Source: Sphingobacterium yanglingense (GTDB taxonomy: Bacteria > Bacteroidota > Bacteroidia > Sphingobacteriales > Sphingobacteriaceae). Taken from it: DNA of 64,000 nt. The stretch covers positions 22,881-86,880 of the forward strand of contig NZ_SNYV01000013.1 in assembly GCF_004363245.1 (NCBI RefSeq), given 5' to 3'. This document shows, in pieces, positions 16,160 through 23,989 of the stretch (position 1 is its first letter; each line of letters opens with the position of its first letter). The notes under the pieces are model-generated. The model ran no database searches. It saw nothing but the letters and a program-made list of their open reading frames with translations, and had not been told where the DNA came from. The position numbers were made by a program, and so were the translations under genes.

Positions 16160-17335
16160 TTACATCTCCCGCTCGACGTCTTTGTCTCCTCTACCGGATA
16201 CATTGACGATAGCCAATTCGTTTTTACCTTTCAGTAACTTGATCGCTAAGGCTACGGCATGGGCACTTTCGATGGCAGTAGTAATCCCTTCTAGGCGGGA
16301 CAATAACTTGTAAGCCTCGATTGCCTCTTGATCCGTAACCGGATAGTATTGTGCGCGGTTCGTATCTTTTAGATAGGCGTGTTGCGGTGATATTCCTGGG
16401 TAATCCAAACCCGCTGCAATGGATTTGGAAGCTATCGGTTCGCCATTGTCATCGACAAGACAGTAGGAACGTGTACCTTGGAATACGGTAGGTTTGCCAA
16501 ATGATAGGGTAGCAGCCGTGTTTGGATAGGTACCATCGCCACCACCTTCGGCACCATGGATAGATACTTCTTTGTCTTCTAAGAAACCAGAGAACAAGCC
16601 TATAGCATTGGAGCCACCACCTACCGAAGCAAAAATGCTATCGGGTAAGCGTCCTTCAAATGCAAGGATCTGCTGACGGGCTTCCTGACCGATTACGGAC
16701 TGGAAGTAGCCGACCATCTTAGGGTAAGGGTGTGGGCCTACGTGTGATCCCAATAGATAGAAAGACGTCGGATTCTCGATATAATAACCCAAAGCCGCAT
16801 CGACGGCATCTTTAAGGGTTTTGCTACCGAGTTCTGTAGCGATAACTTCTGCTCCTAGGAGACGCATACGTCTCACGTTGAGGGCTTGACGCTCGACATC
16901 TATCGCTCCCATGAACACCTTACAAGGGATGCCTAGCAACGCCGATGCTGTAGCAGCGGCAACTCCATGTTGGCCAGCTCCAGTTTCGGCAATGATCTCT
17001 TTTGCTCCCATTCTCTTAGCAAGTAAGATTTGTCCGATACAGTTGTTGATCTTATGTGAGCCTGTATGGTTGAGGTCCTCACGTTTTAAGTATATTTTAG
17101 AACCTACGTATTCACTTAGATTTTTAGCATGAAATAGGGCAGAAGGTCTTCCAACGTAGTTTTTTAGCAGTTGAATGAACTCTTCGTTGAACTCTGCTTT
17201 TTGTGTTTCGTTGTCAAAAAAATCAGCGAGTTGTTGTAATTGTTTCTCTAATACGGGTGGAATATAGGCTCCCCCATACTCACCATAGCTGCCTTGGTGA
17301 GCAAGCATGGAAGGATTTGGTTTGACTTCTATCAT
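16160..17335 (-). CDS. trpB: Tryptophan synthase beta chain
   Basis: A 391-residue TrpB1-type enzyme that condenses indole with serine to give tryptophan. The PLP lysine is K95 in HTGSHKINN, the catalytic Glu is E117 in AETGAGQHG, and the phosphate-binding loop is GGGSNAIG. Length is normal. Its usual partner trpA and the other trp genes are not adjacent; the neighbours are hmp and a peptidase. Either the pathway genes lie elsewhere or this is a second, stand-alone copy. A Bacteroidota-type promoter lies just upstream, so it is not read only from hmp. Confidence 0.95.
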   Translation of the reverse strand: MIEVKPNPSMLAHQGSYGEYGGAYIPPVLEKQLQQLADFFDNETQKAEFNEEFIQLLKNYVGRPSALFHAKNLSEYVGSKIYLKREDLNHTGSHKINNCIGQILLAKRMGAKEIIAETGAGQHGVAAATASALLGIPCKVFMGAIDVERQALNVRRMRLLGAEVIATELGSKTLKDAVDAALGYYIENPTSFYLLGSHVGPHPYPKMVGYFQSVIGQEARQQILAFEGRLPDSIFASVGGGSNAIGLFSGFLEDKEVSIHGAEGGGDGTYPNTAATLSFGKPTVFQGTRSYCLVDDNGEPIASKSIAAGLDYPGISPQHAYLKDTNRAQYYPVTDQEAIEAYKLLSRLEGITTAIESAHAVALAIKLLKGKNELAIVNVSGRGDKDVEREM

Positions 17336-17364
17336 TGTAGTTTTGATGTTATATTATTGAGCGT

Positions 17365-17396
17365 TAAACTTAGATAAATTATCTAGAATAAACAAG
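17365..17396 (-). promoter_or_regulatory. Promoter for trpB
   Basis: On the minus strand, CTTG (17396-17393), a 20-bp spacer and TAAGTTTA (17372-17365), one mismatch from TAnnTTTG. It is 29 bp upstream of the ATG, which leaves no room for a leader peptide or attenuator. Confidence 0.5.
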
Positions 17397-17421
17397 GTAG
17401 AAGTCGGTTAATATGGTAAGA

Positions 17422-17473
17422 AGAAGCCTCTTTGCTTCTCGTAAATTCACTTTTTAAAGGGCAAAGGGCTTCT
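17422..17473 (-). terminator. Weak hairpin downstream of hmp
   Basis: AGAAGCCTCTTTGC and GCAAAGGGCTTCT pair with one bulge around a 25-nt loop. It lies 90 bp past hmp and upstream of the trpB promoter. There is no proper T run, so termination is uncertain. Confidence 0.35.
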
Positions 17474-17564
17474 AAAAAGCTACATCCTCGATGAGTGATG
17501 ATTAAAGCCTGATAGAAACCCTTCTATAGTTAGTGGTTTGGTACAACAATATAACGGAGACCTG

Positions 17565-18776
17565 CTAGTTCAATTGAAGGGATGCAGGCCCAAATTCTTC
17601 AAAGTGTATGGTTTCAATAGGTACGCCATTGGTAATCAGAAAATCATAATGCTTGCTGATGAAAGGAGCTGGCCCACAAATATAGTAATCAGTCTCGGGT
17701 TTTAATATTTCGTTTTTCAATAATTCGAGTTCGACACGTCCCCGGTAGTGATTTTTTGCCGTAGATTGTTCGTTCTCGTAAAAGATATGTTGATCTAGTT
17801 GAGTATAGTTTACACTGATCTCGGCTATTTTATCCTTGAATGCGTGTACCTGTTCGCTGCGGCATCCGTGGATCCAGGTTACGGCTGGTATGCTCCGTAC
17901 GTCTGGTGTGGAGACAATATATTCTAGCATAGACAATAGTGGAGTCTGGCCGACACCACCGCTGATGAAAACCTTATGTGATGGAGTCTGTTTGTTTAGC
18001 ACAAAGGAACCAGCTGGAGCAGTCAGTTCGACAAGGTCTCCGGTATAGATATGGTCATGAAGGCGATTGCTGATCATACCATCGGGATGCTGGCTGCCGG
18101 CTTCTCGTTTTACAGAGATCCGATAGTATTTTCCATTGGGCGCGCAAGAGATACTGTATTGGCGTGGCTGTAGAAGATTGAGTTCAGGAAGGAACAAACG
18201 AAGACTGATATACTGTCCCGGCAGATAATCGGCTACATCGCCTCCATCAGAAGGATACAGATAGAATGAGGTGATTTCGGCAGACTCTTTGACCCGTTCT
18301 CGGACGACAAATGGCCGCCATCCTGTCCATCCGCCCTTTTTTGCGGTCTGCTGGCTATAGATTTTTTGTTCGTGGCCAGTCATGATGGCAGCAAGCTGTT
18401 GGTAGGCGAGCGTCCATGCCTCGAGCAATTCGGGACTAGCAGCGTCCCCTAGCACTTCGGAAATCGAAGCAATCAGGTGCTGTCCGACGATAGCATAATG
18501 CTCCGGACGGATGTCTAGACTCGTATGCTTGTGGCCGATATGGTCTACAGCAGGCATTAATACCGCCGGGTTCTCAATGTGCTCGGCATAAGCGAGTACC
18601 GCCATAGCTAGGGCAGTCTGTTGTCTGCTGTTCTGCTGATTGCCCATATTAAAAACATGCTTTAGCTCTGGATTGTGTACGAACATACGTTTGTAAAAAT
18701 GGCTGGTCAGTAATACGCCATGTTCTTTTAGTATAGGTACTGTGCTTTTTACGAGTTGTATTTGATCTGTTGTCAT
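17565..18776 (-). CDS. hmp: Flavohemoglobin, nitric oxide dioxygenase
   Basis: Starting at the ATG ending at 18776 (MTTDQIQLVK), 403 residues, the normal Hmp length. An upstream in-frame ATG would add 19 residues and overrun the operator-like site. The globin domain (1-140) has Tyr28 in HFYKRMF and the proximal His84 in GHKHTSLDIRPEHY. The FAD domain follows (RQYSIS near 203) and then the NAD domain (SGGVGQTPLLSMLEY; YICGPAPF). It oxidises NO to nitrate in the cytoplasm. An Rrf2/NsrR-like gene is next upstream and a shared near-palindrome lies 18 bp before the start, so nitrosative control is likely. Confidence 0.95.
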   Translation of the reverse strand: MTTDQIQLVKSTVPILKEHGVLLTSHFYKRMFVHNPELKHVFNMGNQQNSRQQTALAMAVLAYAEHIENPAVLMPAVDHIGHKHTSLDIRPEHYAIVGQHLIASISEVLGDAASPELLEAWTLAYQQLAAIMTGHEQKIYSQQTAKKGGWTGWRPFVVRERVKESAEITSFYLYPSDGGDVADYLPGQYISLRLFLPELNLLQPRQYSISCAPNGKYYRISVKREAGSQHPDGMISNRLHDHIYTGDLVELTAPAGSFVLNKQTPSHKVFISGGVGQTPLLSMLEYIVSTPDVRSIPAVTWIHGCRSEQVHAFKDKIAEISVNYTQLDQHIFYENEQSTAKNHYRGRVELELLKNEILKPETDYYICGPAPFISKHYDFLITNGVPIETIHFEEFGPASLQLN

Positions 18777-18794
18777 GATATATTGAATAATTAA

Positions 18795-18810
18795 AAGATA
18801 TTTTTGTCTT
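18795..18810. promoter_or_regulatory. Candidate NsrR-type operator upstream of hmp
   Basis: AAGATATTTTTGTCTT: half-sites AAGATA and TGTCTT (AAGACA on the other strand) around TTTT. It lies 18 bp upstream of the hmp ATG. The same 16-bp pattern occurs at 18859-18874 and 19739-19754. Confidence 0.55.
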
Positions 18811-18858
18811 CTATTTTTGTGCGCGATATCCAAAATTGATTTCTCGTCAATCTAATAG

Positions 18859-18874
18859 TGGATGTTTTTGTCCT
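18859..18874. promoter_or_regulatory. Second operator-like copy in the hmp upstream region
   Basis: TGGATGTTTTTGTCCT: same spacing and core as the site at 18795-18810 but with weaker half-sites. It lies 64 bp farther from hmp, just past the regulator's stop codon. Confidence 0.4.
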
Positions 18875-18894
18875 TTATTAGGGTTTAAAAAAAG

Positions 18895-19332
18895 TTATTT
18901 GTTGAGCGTAAGGGCTCCTGTCAAAAGCTCGCTGTTAAACTCTCCGATACTGGTATTATAAAGCATGTGGGTCAACTGGTTTCTAACTTTCTTAAATTCA
19001 TTATGAAGAGGGCAGGGGTTGCTTTCGGAGCAGTAGCTGAGTCCCATGCCGCAACCTGTAAATATTTCGTCTCCCTCTAGGCAGGTGATGATGTCTGCTA
19101 AGGGGCGTTTCAGTCCATTAGGCTCGATGTAAAAACCGCCATTGGGACCTTTGATGGAGGAGATAATTCCGCCTTTACTGAGCTTTTGTAGTATTTTGGC
19201 TAAAAAATGTTCCGGGGAGTTGATGTTTTCGGCAATCTCTTTGATACCTGGACGGCTCCCATCAGCGGAGTGACTGGCAATATAAAAAACCGCCCGCATC
19301 GCATACTCACATGTTTTAGAAAAAAGTCCCAT
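18895..19332 (-). CDS. Rrf2 family Fe-S transcriptional regulator, NsrR-like
   Basis: A 145-residue regulator. The winged helix (1-85) has SKTCEYAMRAVFYIA at the start, IKEIAENINSPEHFLAKILQ as the recognition region and GPNGGFY as the wing. Three cysteines (94, 101, 107; CGMGLSYCSESNPCPLH) are placed as in Fe-S-binding NsrR/IscR proteins. It is probably an NO sensor that represses hmp, which follows on the same strand. Its ATG lies 3 bp after the cupin gene stop, so the two form an operon. IscR or a cysteine-metabolism Rrf2 is less likely given the hmp neighbour. Confidence 0.85.
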   Translation of the reverse strand: MGLFSKTCEYAMRAVFYIASHSADGSRPGIKEIAENINSPEHFLAKILQKLSKGGIISSIKGPNGGFYIEPNGLKRPLADIITCLEGDEIFTGCGMGLSYCSESNPCPLHNEFKKVRNQLTHMLYNTSIGEFNSELLTGALTLNK

Positions 19333-19335
19333 TGA

Positions 19336-19680
19336 TTATTTTCCTTCTACTGCTTGTTGTACCCGTTCTATCTGATCTCCTTTGTAAAGGGAAAGACGTA
19401 CTATGCTATCGGCAGTAGCTTTAAGGTCATGTACGATATTGCCCTCAAGGCTAATGAGCGATCCTTTTGGTAGGGAATAACGAGCTTCTCCAACACCAAA
19501 ATCGATAAAACCTTCGACGACCTCTACGATAATAGGGTAGGGAGCCTTGTGGGCTTTCATTTCCTGTCCCTCCCGAAAAGTGATACGGATTTCCTTGCTG
19601 TAAGCATTATTGATCAGAACCTGGGCAGAAGGATGATTTTCTGCATAGCTGATGTTTTCTAGAAGAGATATTATTTCCAT
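19336..19680 (-). CDS. Small cupin-domain protein cotranscribed with the NsrR-like regulator
   Basis: A 114-residue single-domain cupin. The segment EGQEMKAHKAPYPIIVEVVEGFIDF covers the first cupin motif (one His in HKAP), and LPKGSLISLEGNIVHDLKA the second (His in NIVHDL). The metal-ligand set is incomplete compared with the full G(X)5HXH motif, so it may bind a small ligand or weakly hold a metal. It is the first gene before the Rrf2 regulator, 3 bp apart, and has an operator-like palindrome 58 bp upstream. A nitrosative-stress role is inferred from context only. Confidence 0.75.
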   Translation of the reverse strand: MEIISLLENISYAENHPSAQVLINNAYSKEIRITFREGQEMKAHKAPYPIIVEVVEGFIDFGVGEARYSLPKGSLISLEGNIVHDLKATADSIVRLSLYKGDQIERVQQAVEGK

Positions 19681-19730
19681 GTTACTGTTATTGATCTCTG
19701 TGGTGATTGATGAAACAAATATAGGTATTT

Positions 19731-19762
19731 CTGAATAAAAGACAAAAATATCTTTTATTCAG
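19731..19762. promoter_or_regulatory. Candidate operator (strongest copy) upstream of the cupin-regulator operon
   Basis: The 16-bp motif at 19739-19754 (AAGACAAAAATATCTT) is embedded in a longer palindrome with perfect 12-bp arms, CTGAATAAAAGA at 19731-19742 and TCTTTTATTCAG at 19751-19762. It lies between the cupin operon and the divergent dehydrogenase gene and could control both. Confidence 0.55.
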
Positions 19763-19842
19763 AGCCGTCTCGGAAAGATAATCGATGGTCGAGTCGTGAT
19801 GTGTGACCGAAAATTCGTATACTAGTATGTATAGAAGAAGAT

Positions 19843-20688
19843 ATGATTATGGAAAATATAGGATTTATAGGTTTGGGCAATATGGGGTACCCTATGGCCA
19901 AGAATTTGGAAAAGGCAGGATTCCCACTTACTGTATATAACAGGACCGCACAGAAGGCAGCTGGCTTTGCCCAACAATCGGTGGTATCGCCAGATATGGA
20001 AACACTCGTGGCATCCAATGATATTGTATTTACGATGTTGACCAACGATGCTGCCGTATCGGCGGTATATGAGGTCATTGCAAAGGAGGATATCAAAGGA
20101 AAGCTTTTTGTGGATATGAGTACTATCTCCCAAAAGCTGAGCCAGCAATTGGCTGTAACGATGCGGGAGTGTGGAGCATCGTTTGTGGATGCGCCTGTGG
20201 CAGGTAGTACCATGCCAGCTACGGAAGGTACATTGATTATTATGGCAGGTGGTGACGATCCTGACATTGCGCGCGCAATGCCTTATTTTGAGAAGATGGG
20301 CAAGCTGACCAAGCATGTTGGGAAAAATGGACAAGGGATAGCTGCAAAGCTCGCTATCAATTATTTCTTGTCAACGCTATATCAGGGACTGGCCGAAACG
20401 GTTCTTTTCTCTGGCAGCCTGGGGGTATCCCGGACGGATATGTTAGAGATTATTAATGAAAGCGCAAGTGGCAGTGGTGCTACAAAGGTGAAGACACCGT
20501 TACTATTGAAAGATGATTATAGCCCAGCATTTGCATTGGACCTGATGCTGAAGGATGTATTGTTGGCTCAAGAAGCAGGAGCAGATTATCCGCTGACCAA
20601 ACCGTTGATCGACACATATAGTGCTGCTCAACGAGAGGGATTGGGAAGCAAGGATGTGATGGCGGTGATTGATTATTTAAAAAAATAG
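19843..20688 (+). CDS. Beta-hydroxyacid dehydrogenase (HIBADH / glyoxylate reductase family)
   Basis: A 281-residue NAD(P)-dependent enzyme. The dinucleotide motif is GLGNMG (10-15), the substrate motif DAPVAGSTMPA appears near 125, and the catalytic Lys lies in GKNGQGIAAKLAIN near 165. It fits the 3-hydroxyisobutyrate dehydrogenase / gamma-hydroxybutyrate dehydrogenase group; the substrate is not determined by sequence. It is first in a tight operon with a glutaminyl cyclase (5 bp gap) and Nnr. ATG 19843 and ATG 19849 are two residues apart and both possible. Confidence 0.85.
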   Translation: MIMENIGFIGLGNMGYPMAKNLEKAGFPLTVYNRTAQKAAGFAQQSVVSPDMETLVASNDIVFTMLTNDAAVSAVYEVIAKEDIKGKLFVDMSTISQKLSQQLAVTMRECGASFVDAPVAGSTMPATEGTLIIMAGGDDPDIARAMPYFEKMGKLTKHVGKNGQGIAAKLAINYFLSTLYQGLAETVLFSGSLGVSRTDMLEIINESASGSGATKVKTPLLLKDDYSPAFALDLMLKDVLLAQEAGADYPLTKPLIDTYSAAQREGLGSKDVMAVIDYLKK

Positions 20689-20693
20689 AAGCC

Positions 20694-21794
20694 ATGTACG
20701 CAAGAAATTTTATGGGTTGCGCTTTATTGGTATTATCACTAGGGGCATGCAACTCGGGAACGAAGGAAGGTCAGAAAAGCAATGCGCCTGTTGAAACACA
20801 GGATTCAACCTATTCGATCGTAAGTGAGGGCTTTAAGGTGAAGTATAATCCTGGGGATACGCTGTCTTTGACAGTGAAGGGACCAGAAGGGGCAAATATC
20901 GATTCTGTTCTGTATGCTATCGATGGTGATGTGATAGGTCGGGTAAATGGCAATGAGGAGTTAAACTACGATTTTGGTAAAAGCAAGTTTGGTATTAAAG
21001 TCGTCAAAGCAACAATTTATGTGAATACGGGGACCGAAGAGGCAAATGTGCGAGTCGATTATCTACCGGCTATGGAACCAAAACTGCGTAATTATGAACT
21101 GGTAAATACCTATCCCCACGATATCGAGGCTTACACGCAGGGGCTTGAGTTTTATGGAGACAAGCTTTTGGAAAGTACTGGTAATGGGGCAGGGCGAAGT
21201 GGCAAAAAAGGAAAATCCAGTGTTCGAATTGTGGATCTGAAAACCGGAAAGGTTGAGCGCATGATAACTTTAGATGATAATATCTTTGGAGAGGGCACCA
21301 CAATTTTGAATAGTGAGCTTTATCAATTGACCTATAAGAATAATGAGGCGTATGTCTACGATATATCAACCCTGGAGAAAAAGAAAACGCTCCCTTATTT
21401 TAAGCCGATGGAAGGGTGGGGGCTTACCAATAACGGGAAAGATCTGTTTATGAGTGATGGTTCTGAAAAGATATATGTGTTGAATGCAGGAGATTTTAAA
21501 CCCAAAGATATCATACAGGTGGTCACCAGTGAAGGACCTGTGCCGACCATCAACGAGTTGGAATGGGTAAACGGTAAAATCTTTGCCAATTTTTATCAGG
21601 AGGACTTGATTGGTATCATTAATCCGGTTACAGGTGTGGTAGAAGGATTGATAGATTTATCAAAATTAAAGACGATGGTTACACAACATGTTGATTTGGA
21701 CGTGTTGAACGGGATAGCTTATAATAAAAAAACAAATACCTTTTTTGTGACAGGGAAAAATTGGGATAAAATGTTTGAGATTAAAATAGATTAG
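20694..21794 (+). CDS. Lipoprotein glutaminyl-peptide cyclotransferase
   Basis: A 366-residue protein. The signal peptide ends in the lipobox LGAC with Cys19, so it is a probable lipoprotein. Residues about 35-120 form an Ig-like spacer. Residues about 128-366 match the plant-type glutaminyl cyclase family (Glu_cyclase_2): the start NTYPHDIEAYTQGLEF is diagnostic, followed by beta-propeller repeats (LESTGNGAGRSG, FGEGTTILNSELYQLTYK, MSDGSEKIYVL). It converts N-terminal glutamine of exported proteins to pyroglutamate. Its position between a dehydrogenase and Nnr (gaps of 5 and 2 bp) indicates cotranscription. Confidence 0.87.
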   Translation: MYARNFMGCALLVLSLGACNSGTKEGQKSNAPVETQDSTYSIVSEGFKVKYNPGDTLSLTVKGPEGANIDSVLYAIDGDVIGRVNGNEELNYDFGKSKFGIKVVKATIYVNTGTEEANVRVDYLPAMEPKLRNYELVNTYPHDIEAYTQGLEFYGDKLLESTGNGAGRSGKKGKSSVRIVDLKTGKVERMITLDDNIFGEGTTILNSELYQLTYKNNEAYVYDISTLEKKKTLPYFKPMEGWGLTNNGKDLFMSDGSEKIYVLNAGDFKPKDIIQVVTSEGPVPTINELEWVNGKIFANFYQEDLIGIINPVTGVVEGLIDLSKLKTMVTQHVDLDVLNGIAYNKKTNTFFVTGKNWDKMFEIKID

Positions 21795-21796
21795 CT

Positions 21797-23305
21797 ATGG
21801 CAAAGATCTTTACGGCGCAGCAAATGGCTTTGGTAGATAGGGAAACGGCTAAACAGCAGTGTATTTCCAGTTTTCAGCTGATGGAGCGTGCTGCTGGTGT
21901 GCTCTTGGCAGCTCTAGAAAGTAGGCATGTTCTATCGCAGGAACGTTTTGTGGTTGTTTGCGGAAAAGGGAACAATGGCGGAGATGGTTTGGTATTGGCG
22001 CAATACCTACGGCAGCGGCAGGCAAAGGTAAGCCTGTATCTTCTAGACGCTACATCCTATTCGGAGGATAATAAAGATGCCCAAAAGCGAAATCCTGTTT
22101 CATTGATACAAAAGTTTGCGCTTGAAGATCAGTTAGACATCCCTGAAGATGCTGTAATACTGGACTGCCTATTTGGTTATGGAATGCAGCGTGGACTGGA
22201 TGATTCCTGGCAACATATCGTTGGGCAAATAAATACCTCGGGCTGTAAGGTCATCGCGGTAGATATGCCTTCCGGATTGTTGTCCGACAGTCCGACGCCG
22301 ATAGGTTGCCCGGTGGTGTATGCGCATGAGGTATTGACTTTTCAAAGTCCAAAGCTGGCGTTGTTGATGCCGGATAACCAGTTGTTTTTTGAGGGATTTG
22401 AGGTATTGGATATAGGCCTGACCGAGGAGGCAATGGCACGCGTGGCATCGGATAGTATCTATGTGACGAAGGAAGATATACAGCCATTTTATAAAAGACG
22501 TAAGAAATTTGGACATAAAGGAGTATTTGGCCACGCGCTGATTTTAGGAGGAAGCTACGGTAAGATAGGGGCTGTGCAGCTGGCAGCGAAAGCTACGCTA
22601 CGCTCGGGCTGTGGGTTATTATCATTGTATGTGCCACACTGTGGGTACAGCATATTGCAGACGGCTGTGCCGGAAGCCATGTTGATTACGGATGAGCAGG
22701 AGAACTTAATTTCTTCTTTTCCCGATATAGCTCCTTACCAAGCTATAGGACTAGGTGTAGGTATGGGGACAGAGGAAAAGACAAAAGGGGCTTTTCGTGA
22801 ATTTCTGACTGCCGCACCGTTGATCCCATTGGTATTGGATGCTGATGCGTTGAATGTATTGGCACAAGAACCCGACCTGTTGGAGTTGATTCCTCCGCGG
22901 AGTATTCTGACACCTCACCCTAAGGAGCTGAAACGTATCATTGGCACATGGGATAATGACTGGGAGAAGATCGAAAAAACAAAGCAGTTGGCTGCCCGAT
23001 ATAAGTTATGCATCTTGATCAAGGGGGCTAATACGGCAATTGTACTGGCGGATGGACGGGTTTATTTTAATAGTACAGGCAATGTCGGAATGGCGACGGG
23101 AGGTAGTGGCGATGCATTGACGGGTGTTCTCACAGCTTTGCTCGGGCAAGGATATTCTACGGAGGAAGCTGCGGTGATGGGAGTATATCTGCACGGACGG
23201 GCTGCGGATATAGCGGTAGCAGAGATAGGTGTGTATAGTCTTTTGCCCTCGGATACAATTCAATTTCTGTCACAGGCATTTTTGGAATTGGAAAAAGTAC
23301 CCTAG
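21797..23305 (+). CDS. nnr: Bifunctional NAD(P)H-hydrate epimerase / ADP-dependent dehydratase
   Basis: A 502-residue repair enzyme. The N-terminal YjeF_N epimerase domain (1-215) has GKGNNGGDGLVLAQYL, DCLFGYG and AVDMPSGLLSD. The C-terminal carbohydrate-kinase-like dehydratase domain (225-500) has HKGVFGHALILGGSYGK, DADALN, LTPHPKEL and GGSGDALTGVLTALL. It restores hydrated NADH/NADPH to the usable form. It is the last gene of a three-gene operon. Its stop is one base from the stop of the convergent GNAT gene, leaving no room for a terminator. Confidence 0.95.
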   Translation: MAKIFTAQQMALVDRETAKQQCISSFQLMERAAGVLLAALESRHVLSQERFVVVCGKGNNGGDGLVLAQYLRQRQAKVSLYLLDATSYSEDNKDAQKRNPVSLIQKFALEDQLDIPEDAVILDCLFGYGMQRGLDDSWQHIVGQINTSGCKVIAVDMPSGLLSDSPTPIGCPVVYAHEVLTFQSPKLALLMPDNQLFFEGFEVLDIGLTEEAMARVASDSIYVTKEDIQPFYKRRKKFGHKGVFGHALILGGSYGKIGAVQLAAKATLRSGCGLLSLYVPHCGYSILQTAVPEAMLITDEQENLISSFPDIAPYQAIGLGVGMGTEEKTKGAFREFLTAAPLIPLVLDADALNVLAQEPDLLELIPPRSILTPHPKELKRIIGTWDNDWEKIEKTKQLAARYKLCILIKGANTAIVLADGRVYFNSTGNVGMATGGSGDALTGVLTALLGQGYSTEEAAVMGVYLHGRAADIAVAEIGVYSLLPSDTIQFLSQAFLELEKVP

Positions 23306-23306
23306 A

Positions 23307-23834
23307 TTATTCCATAAATTCTTTTGGATAGATGACCTGACCGCTGTGTCCCATCAATGCATCTTCCTGTAGCTCGATGACCATGCAATTCTCTTCAGGT
23401 ACATCGAATGGTAAGCTAATCCCATAGGTTTTGGCCATTTTATACCCCAGTCTAGGGTAATAATCTTCATGTCCCAATACGACTACTGAGCCAAAATCGA
23501 GATCCCGCGCTCTATCGTGGGCATACTGTATTAGACGGCTACCAATTCCTCTTTGTTGATAGGACGGGCTGACTGCTACGGGGGCCAATGCCAAGGAGGA
23601 GACCGCTCCGGATAAGGGGCTGGCAATATGAATTCGGGTTAATAGAATATAACCGACAATCTGTTGATCCAGTTCGGCAACTAAGGAAAGTTCTGGTATA
23701 AATGCAGCAGAGCGGCGAAGCCGTTCTACGAGAAGATGTTCCCTATGGTCACTGTGTATTTCATTTTTAAAAGCATCCTGGATAAGGACTGATATCGCTT
23801 GGTGATCGTTGTTATTTTCGGGTCTTATATGCAT
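23307..23834 (-). CDS. GNAT family N-acetyltransferase (YhbS-like)
   Basis: A 175-residue protein with the GNAT fold. The acetyl-CoA loop is QQRGIGSRLIQYAHDRAR near 96, preceded by the beta-4 strand LAPVAVSPSY. The C-terminal segment VVLGHEDYYPRLGYKMAKTYGI is typical of the YhbS/COG3153 subgroup. The substrate is unknown. It stands alone on the minus strand and overlaps closely (1-bp gap) with nnr. Confidence 0.8.
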   Translation of the reverse strand: MHIRPENNNDHQAISVLIQDAFKNEIHSDHREHLLVERLRRSAAFIPELSLVAELDQQIVGYILLTRIHIASPLSGAVSSLALAPVAVSPSYQQRGIGSRLIQYAHDRARDLDFGSVVVLGHEDYYPRLGYKMAKTYGISLPFDVPEENCMVIELQEDALMGHSGQVIYPKEFME

Positions 23835-23940
23835 AGGATACTAAGATAAGAGATAATCTTTGGAGATGCCAAAAAATCAGGTGAATTCCTAATGGTCAAA
23901 ATTAATTGCACGTAATTCCCTAAATGTAAACCATTTTCTT

Positions 23941-23948
23941 TAAGTTTG
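23941..23948 (+). promoter_or_regulatory. -7 box upstream of the DUF5916 gene
   Basis: TAAGTTTG is a perfect TAnnTTTG, 41 bp before the ATG at 23990. No TTTG -33 box at the right distance. Confidence 0.4.
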
Positions 23949-23989
23949 ATGTATCGTAATCTCAACCTAATCAAAACGATAAACCATTC

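Noticed and set aside
17336..17564. Trp leader peptide and attenuator before trpB
   Set aside because: No short frame with tandem Trp codons; the candidate promoter is only 29 bp upstream of the ATG and the hairpin lies upstream of it.
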